DNA of 64,000 bases, from positions 10,815,560 to 10,879,559 of the forward strand of contig HG738140.1 of NCBI GenBank assembly GCA_000499405.2. Direction: 5' to 3'. Numbering within the stretch: position 1 is the stretch's first letter; the number at the start of each line of letters is the position of its first letter. A program made the translations under genes and the position numbers. The DNA is from Onchocerca volvulus (Eukaryota; Nematoda; Chromadorea; Rhabditida; Onchocercidae). Below are positions 57,741 through 64,000 of this stretch, one piece after another. The notes beneath the pieces are model-generated. The model had not been told where the DNA came from, made no database searches, and saw only the letters and a list, made by a program, of their open reading frames with translations.

Positions 57741-60700
57741 TCACTTTGCTTTCACTGGCTTCTTGGCCTAAAATTAAATTAGATACAAATGCATTAAGTT
57801 TATTTCAAAAAATTTTCGATTTCATTTTAATTATTTTATTGAGTTCCTGTCATTCTGACAATGATCTAACTGCGATTTTTTTATATTCGTAACCTTATAG
57901 ACGATGCATTGCCGTCATACAAATCTAGGAGTCTTATCGATAATAAAAATTTTCTAACCGGTGGTGGTGGTGCTGCAGCTTTACCACTTGCCGCAGCGGA
58001 TGCTTTCCGTTCGGACTTCTTGGCATCTTCCGCTTCATTCACCTCTGCAGCATCCTGTTCGGCCTGAATCGGCGGCGCATTCTCGTCCTCCTCAAACTCA
58101 TCGACACCAGGTAAATTAAGTGGAATTGGTTGAATTGGTGGTTTTGCAGCATCACCATCTGCTTTCACTTGCTCTACATATTTAGGCGGCTCCAAATTCT
58201 TACGGATCTGTTCAAGCTCTTCGTTTTCACGTCGACCCCATTCTGGTGGCGGACGAGCTGTTCCGTGAGCAATTTTTGGCTGCTTCTTCACTACTGGCTG
58301 TAAAATATTACTTTAAATTGATCATATTATTTGCAGAAATAAATTTCTATATCTTGAAATATTGCAAAATCTTGGAATTTGCTTAAAATACTAATTAATG
58401 AAAATTAATTTTGTGATAAAGGGAGAAAATAATAAAGAATAGGAAAGTACTTCGTATCTGACTGAGAGATTATGAATAACAATCGGATACTTGATAATCT
58501 TGCAAGCAGTTGTCTAATCTCAGCCTTTTCAATTTCTATACAAGTTCTGTAACTTATTGATAGAATAAAACAAAAATGCATGCAAATGAATGATATTACA
58601 TGTTCGTAAAGATCCCGTCGATCGCCATATGAGCGTCTATCAATTTGACGATCGAATTTTGATACGACATTGACTTTTGGCTAAAAAAAAAATTTAAATA
58701 TTAGATTGAGAATAAATATTAAGTCTGTTATGAAATTATTTAGTTCCTTATGTATTAGATTAGCCAATCTACTGACTACTAATCTGCTTACTTTTATATC
58801 GATCAGTTTGTTTATTTCATAACTTAATTTGATTAATTAATTTATTTGTAGCTTGAAAATCGACAAACCGGATGTATGGAGGCAGCTGCTTCTTCAGGAT
58901 CGAGACCTTTTTGCAAAGCTTTATTGCGAGCAACCTGACGTTCACGCTCGTGTAGTTCTTTTAACTGAAATGTTTTCACTTGAATAATCTTCCATCCATC
59001 AATAGCATTACATTTGCTGTGCCATTAATATTTTTTTGATCGAGAACTTAGGTACGACTTGCAGATAAAAGGACATACGTCATATTCCTGGCGCTCATGT
59101 CTTTTTTCCAAATCATACTTTTCGCCTTCCAGTTTTACGATACGTGAGTGTAACTGCTTGATTTTCTCCTTTAGATCATTTGGCAACAAATCGGCAACAT
59201 TGCCCCCACGACGTTGAATTGCTTCCATATATGCTTGCTTTGCCGCTTGTTTTGCTTCTTCGCTAATGTTTTCTCGCTTTGCCTTACAAATTTTATAAAA
59301 TTTCGAATTATTTCAAATTTGATGTTTCACAAGTTCAGCTTCAAGTCTCATTCCATAAAATTTTGGGATAGAAACAAAAAAAGATTTGGTATCAACGAAG
59401 AAATAATTTAATAAATTTTCAAGAAGACGTTCCGAAACAATAGCACTACTGAATTAGTTTATTTCGTTATTTCCAATTTTAATTTCAGTTGATTCTATCT
59501 CAATTCATTCAGCTGAATTTACATGCTACTGTCGAAAACAAAAGCATACAGTAAGATTTTTCATCTGCTCGCTCTTTTCTGATTTTTGGATCACGAAATT
59601 CTTTCCACCAGCTGCTGTTCCGGCAGCAAACGAGCCGGCCATCAGATTCTGTCGTTTCCTTCGTTCTTCCTCTCGTCGTTGCTTTTCCGCTTCAATGCGT
59701 GCTTTGCTTGCTTCCTAAAAATATGAAATGAAACTAACAATATATTCAATCTAGTCATATACAGTAAACCTCTTGAGAAATTATGGCTTGTGGAAAAATC
59801 GCAGAAAACAGACTTGTTCGATACAGCGTAATTGTAGTGTGAGAAAGACTCATTTCGAATATAATTGTATACAGTAGTCATTTGGAGTTGCAGGATGAGC
59901 ACTGCAATCCGAAATTTCGCCATTTTCTGAATATTCATAATCGAGGAAGTTGCAGAGTAACTCTCGAGAAATGATGATACCTCTTCTTGCCGTCGTTTTT
60001 CCTCTATTTCGCGTTGCCTTTCTGCGAATTCTCGTTCTTCTTGTGCACGTTGTTGCCTTCTCTGATCTTGTTTTTCCTTCAATGCTCGTAGCTCTTCTTC
60101 GATTTTTTCTCTCTCGATTTGTCGTCTTTCTTCATAATCTTGAATTTTAGCTGCTTCTTCCTCTTGATGCCTTTTTTTGGCTGCCTAAAGTAGAAATATG
60201 TGTTCTGCACTCATTTACTATATGAAGTGTCGATTTCGGATGAGTATGAAAATCTCGATAGTGGATACTATTCTTAAATTTTAGTTTTTGAATGAATTAA
60301 ATGTGAAATTTGAGAATCCTTCACTCAAAGATGATAATTTTATGGCAGATAAATTAAATTACAGTAGCCATTTCAGATAAATTAAATTACAAGCATGGCC
60401 ATTTCAGCTTCCGTCTGTTCAGCTGGTGCTTCTTCTTTTTCTTGAGGTGGTGGACGTCTTAGCCTAAAATATGTTGATGTAATTAACTAACTTCTCTGTG
60501 CTATGGAGTTTTCAGATTCATTGGCAGTGATGAGAGGAACAAGTATATTATTATGAGATATCTTCTGCGATGTATGTAGAAGTATTCGACTTCAATGAAA
60601 ATTTCATAAATCTTTCTTAAAATGAACAGAAAATCTCATTTGTGTATTACAGATAACTCATAATGGTTTCCTACATATGTCCACTTTCACAGTAAATTTT

Positions 60701-61239
60701 TAAATGTGAGAAGCCACTTAGTAGTGAAATCTACGAATAATCATATGATGTCATTTTAAAAATAAATTAGAAATAGATGAGAGAAAAATACTTTGCTGTA
60801 AGTTTTAATTTTTCCCCTAATTTAAAAAAAAGCTCACTATTATATTTGAAAATCCACTATATATTTTTCAACATTAAACCAATTCAGAATTCAGTTTTCC
60901 AGGATATTCGTATCAGGAAAGCAAAAGCATGAAATATTAATGCAATCTATTTGAAAATTTTGAACTTCAACTTACTGAGACGTAGTTTCCTTTGTTTCTT
61001 CATCTTCAGCAGATGCTGGAGCCGCCGGTGCTTCTGGTTCAGCTGCTTCTTCTGTTTCCTCTTCTTCTGCTTCTTCATCTTCCTCCTCCTCAGTGCTGTA
61101 GTAATTTTCCGAAACAATTGAAGCACTCAGTAGAAATTTAGAAATCGGAAGTCATGGAAGTTAAAATGCTTAGATCAACGGATATTTACACTGTTACAAT
61201 CAAAAATTAAGCTTACATCTCTTCTTCTTCTTCTGCCAT
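57741..61239 (-). CDS. tnt: Troponin T
   Basis: Tropomyosin-binding subunit of the troponin complex on muscle thin filaments. It corresponds to the C. elegans mup-2/tnt-2/3/4 family; which paralogue is not decided. Ten exons: 61217-61239, 60976-61095, 60391-60463, 59981-60184, 59550-59714, 59079-59282, 58869-58964, 58600-58680, 57959-58297 and 57741-57767. Phases fit, giving 443 residues. The start MAEEEEE opens an acidic N-terminal arm. A Pro-rich linker ([15 protein letters not shown]) follows, then long charged helices ([20 protein letters not shown]). Next come the conserved [20 protein letters not shown] and the helix [20 protein letters not shown] with [14 protein letters not shown], the segment that pairs with troponin [28 protein letters not shown] follows in two exon-bounded pieces. 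A nematode-type acidic, Ala-rich C-terminal extension ends in KKPVKAK, encoded by a 27-base last exon. Confidence 0.95.
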
Positions 61240-62798
61240 TTTCTCTTTGCAGCTTTATTTTAATAGATCCGAGCAAGCTATAAAATTATGCAAAACAAAA
61301 CTGATATTGCTATTAACGCAGTTGTTGCACAACAGTACTCAAAGATGAAGTGAATTGGTTGAATAAGAGGGTGGAGTCTTGGATAGGTACAACTTAAGTT
61401 GGATGTTATACAGTGACAACGAAGTTTCTATCCTACATCCGGGACTGCTATATGACACTAAATTTAGTTGATATTGCTGTTTGCATCTGCGAAAAGTATA
61501 ATTCCACTGGTTAAAAGAAGGAAGACAGCATGTTTTATTTTACCTTATCGTTTGAACTGAAATTTATCTAACTTCACGTACCTACAATTCAACTGCTTTT
61601 GGAAGAAGTTAGGTAGGTTCGAATAGCAATATTTCAGGCCTCAAGTAGGTAAATTTTCCTTTCCAAATTTATTCTATCAAACTTGGATGTAATAAATTTA
61701 AGTCTTAAACTTGCTACCTAATTGAACATCAACACAAGTATACAATCAAGGGAAATGATCTCTTTTCTGCTATCAAGCTGCTTTTGAACAAAACGGAGAA
61801 AAACGATGATGAGAGTTGTTTGGCAAAGCTAAGGCTCGTAAGAACGGAAGTTTTTGTTGGAAGGGAATGAGAGTTTGGATATTTGTCTGCCGGTGTATAT
61901 ATATATATATATCAAAATGTGTTGTGTATGGTATCGAGTTCTCGAAGAGAAGGCCTCAGGGCACAAAACACAGCTGCTTCAGCAATATTTCAGGCTCTCT
62001 CGCGATTTATGCATCTGGCATCACTGGTAATAATAAATTTATCATTGCATGTTAAAATAACGATAAAAAAAGATGTAAATTGTGCGTGCTGCGTGTATCG
62101 CAGGATGGAGAAGGTTGCTGTTTCTCAGATAACAACTAAAAAGATGTATTTTGCTTTCTAGCAAGAGCTAAAATTCTTCGAAATGTTTTTCAACTAAACC
62201 ACCTCCAACAAGAAATTGTTATTGTTCTATGAGAAGTTAGCACTCATTCTTCCGTTAAACCAGAACTGATGCTGAAATAAAAATACAACTGCAATGTTCG
62301 TAATGAGAGTTGGGGAGAAGTTACTAAACAGCTACTAATTGTGGGCTCTGATCATTTCATTCTTTACTAATTACCATAGAAATATCTGGCGTTTTACTAA
62401 CTTAAAGCTGATGCTTGCAGCTGATAGGTATGTTATCATACCAAGTCGAGATCATCAATTTGACCTCAACAAATATAGTCAAGCAGATAAAAAAAGAAAA
62501 AAAAACGAATAGCAAAAGGATTTTTTATTGTCAGCTTTGATTAGTCCAAGAATCGTTTGAGCATCATAAAATTTAAATCCTAGGAGTGTTAGGTTAACTA
62601 TTTAACTTGGATCGTTATTCATGGATTATTTTCAGAGTAGCTATTCCAGCTATTCTATTCTGGCTTATACTGCTTTGAAATAAACTTGTGCTTTGTGAGA
62701 GATTCTTATTGCTTCCGTTAAAATTTTCTTCAAAATCATTCACATTTGATTAAATCAAACTGCATTCTCCTCTATTCACAAATTTTTTGAAAATTCCT
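61240..62798. other. Upstream region of troponin T
   Basis: Holds the presumed muscle promoter of the minus-strand troponin T gene and the 3' flank of the next minus-strand locus. It has a (TA)n run at about 61896-61912. No muscle-specific element was identified with confidence, and no coding segment was supported. Confidence 0.5.
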
Positions 62799-63747
62799 TC
62801 AAGTTTTCAATTGACCAAATGATTTATTAGGAGATCGCACAATAAAAAAATCTGGTATTTCCATCCATATATCGTGGGTGTGCATAGGTTTATCCACCTT
62901 TATGCCAGCTGTTCCACCTGAAGCCTTTCTTATTTCAACAAAATTACACTCTTGTTCGAAAGAATTCGCTATCTGCAAGAAGATGAGATACTATCTGAAG
63001 AATGGAGAAGAAGAGAAAAACTGACATTTCTTTGGTTTATACTTGAAAATGAAAACAAAGTGCATCTTCCTTGAAAGTTTTCTAGCTCTCAAACTCTTCA
63101 CTTTGCAGTGTTTAAATTCGTAAAGTTACATTTGGCATGTTGACACGAAGAATTAATTGTCTGTGATTCTTTTAGATTTGCATATTAGCAATAAAAGAGT
63201 GTATTTCTTCGACTCTTGGTCTTACGATTTCAACAAGTTTGTACTTGGTCACTTGACTTCGTTCATCATTTTCGTCATTTAGCACTGTAATATATTCGTT
63301 TTCATCTATTGAGGTTATAATAGTGTTACCATACAATATTTTTATACGTTCTTCTGGTGCTTATCCTTTTATTTTACCCGTTTCTCCTACCATTTGACTG
63401 ACCTAAAGTTTCTTTCTCTTCAGCAAGTTACAAACCTATTTTGCTTTGTAGTTCGAGAGAACAGCATCTTTCTCCATCACAAATGATTCGTTCAACTCAC
63501 CGTCCTACATTAAAACAGTTGATGGCTTATCCGTTCCGAGCATTTGAAATCTTCAAATTGAATTTGATTTTAAATAGTCAAATCACCGTTGTAGTCTGCA
63601 AATGTTTTCTCAGAACATCTCCCCATAATTAGCTAAATACGACTGCTCATATGAAAACATATTTACTGCGAGTAACATCGATCTTTAAATTATCATTGAG
63701 TTGAGTTCTACGGTTTATGAAATTTCCGCTCAATAATTTGCGAAGTT
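62799..63747 (-). pseudogene. 3' part of an unrecognised gene with two in-frame stops
   Basis: Segments: 63659-63747, 63436-63504, 63226-63402 and 62799-62972. All have good acceptors and donors and mutually consistent phases. They read LRKLLSGNFINRRTQLNDNL, then DGELNESFVMEKDAVLSNYK, then VSQMVGETGKIKG and APEERIKILYGNT with ENEYITVLNDENDERSQVTK, and finally IANSFEQECNFVEIRKASGG to SFGQLKT and a stop. A TAG is the last codon of the second segment (63436-63438), and a TAA interrupts the third (63361-63363). Two stops inside otherwise smooth coding sequence suggest a pseudogene, unless the splice sites differ slightly. I do not recognise the family. The 5' end lies beyond or near the window edge. 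Confidence 0.5.
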
Positions 63748-64000
63748 CTAGCAGAAAATTTTAGTTGATTCAAATTAAACTTGAATAGAATTTCGACTTG
63801 TTATAGATGTGAACATTTTCAGATTAATCAAATTTCGATGCATTTGATTTGTATATCCCTGTTCAGTTCAATTTTTGATAAAATTCATATTTACATGATA
63901 TTAAATATAATAAAAATATTTTTGTCAAAAAAAGAATTTTTTTCTAAATTTGAAGTAAAATTAAATGAGAATGTAATATTTAAAGTATGTGATGCGTTTA
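63748..64000. other. Window edge, nothing identified
   Basis: AT-rich sequence upstream of the last minus-strand segment. It may be intron or further 5' sequence of that locus. Confidence 0.4.

Noticed and set aside
63441..63632. 63-codon plus-strand frame
   Set aside because: Antisense to the phase-consistent minus-strand segments; no signals of its own.

Overview
This is nuclear DNA from a nematode, most likely a filarial or related spirurid parasite. It is very AT-rich, with many homopolymer A/T tracts. Genes are cut into small exons with GT-AG introns of roughly 100-1700 bp and TTTTCAG/TTTTAG acceptors, and several starts lie 1-16 bases after such an acceptor, as expected for spliced-leader trans-splicing. 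Two gene contents point to a nematode: a MLT-10-type moulting protein and troponin T with a PVKAK-type C-terminus. A decayed piece of a bacterial secA gene upstream of cdc-48 fits an insertion from a Wolbachia-like endosymbiont, which is common in filariae. The species cannot be named from the sequence alone.

Layout: 1-7.4 kb, no convincing gene, one degenerate repeat. 7.4-10.6 kb (+), CKI-1-type CDK inhibitor. 10.6-22.6 kb, 12 kb gene desert with a tandem duplication. 22.6-24.4 kb (+), secreted LU/three-finger protein with a hydrophobic tail. 24.9-30.3 kb (-), CPEB RNA-binding protein, convergent with the LU gene. 31.5-34.8 kb (-), small secreted Cys-rich protein. 37.2-38.5 kb (+), another secreted Cys-rich gene, apparently frameshifted. 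39.6-44.8 kb (-), MLT-10-like moulting protein. 47.9-54.1 kb (-), CDC-48/p97. 54.3-56.0 kb, mixed ground with the secA remnant and some phase-linked minus-strand segments of unknown identity. 57.7-61.2 kb (-), troponin T. 62.8-63.75 kb (-), 3' part of an unrecognised gene carrying two in-frame stops.

The genes do not form one pathway; this is ordinary eukaryotic synteny. For the main genes, exons were joined by hand from the two-strand translation, and the reading phase was checked at every junction. CPEB sums to 640 codons, MLT-10-like to 857, CDC-48 to 812, troponin T to 443, CKI to 234, LU to 257 and the small secreted protein to 203, each with an uninterrupted frame. The best material for a second look is the endosymbiont secA fossil, a GC-AG intron in cdc-48, an unexplained coding-like exon inside a cdc-48 intron, a PIP-box/degron-like motif split by a 1.7 kb intron in the CDK inhibitor, and a perfect 24-bp palindrome one base beyond a splice donor. 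I found no CRISPR, operon-like novel system, rRNA or clear tRNA.
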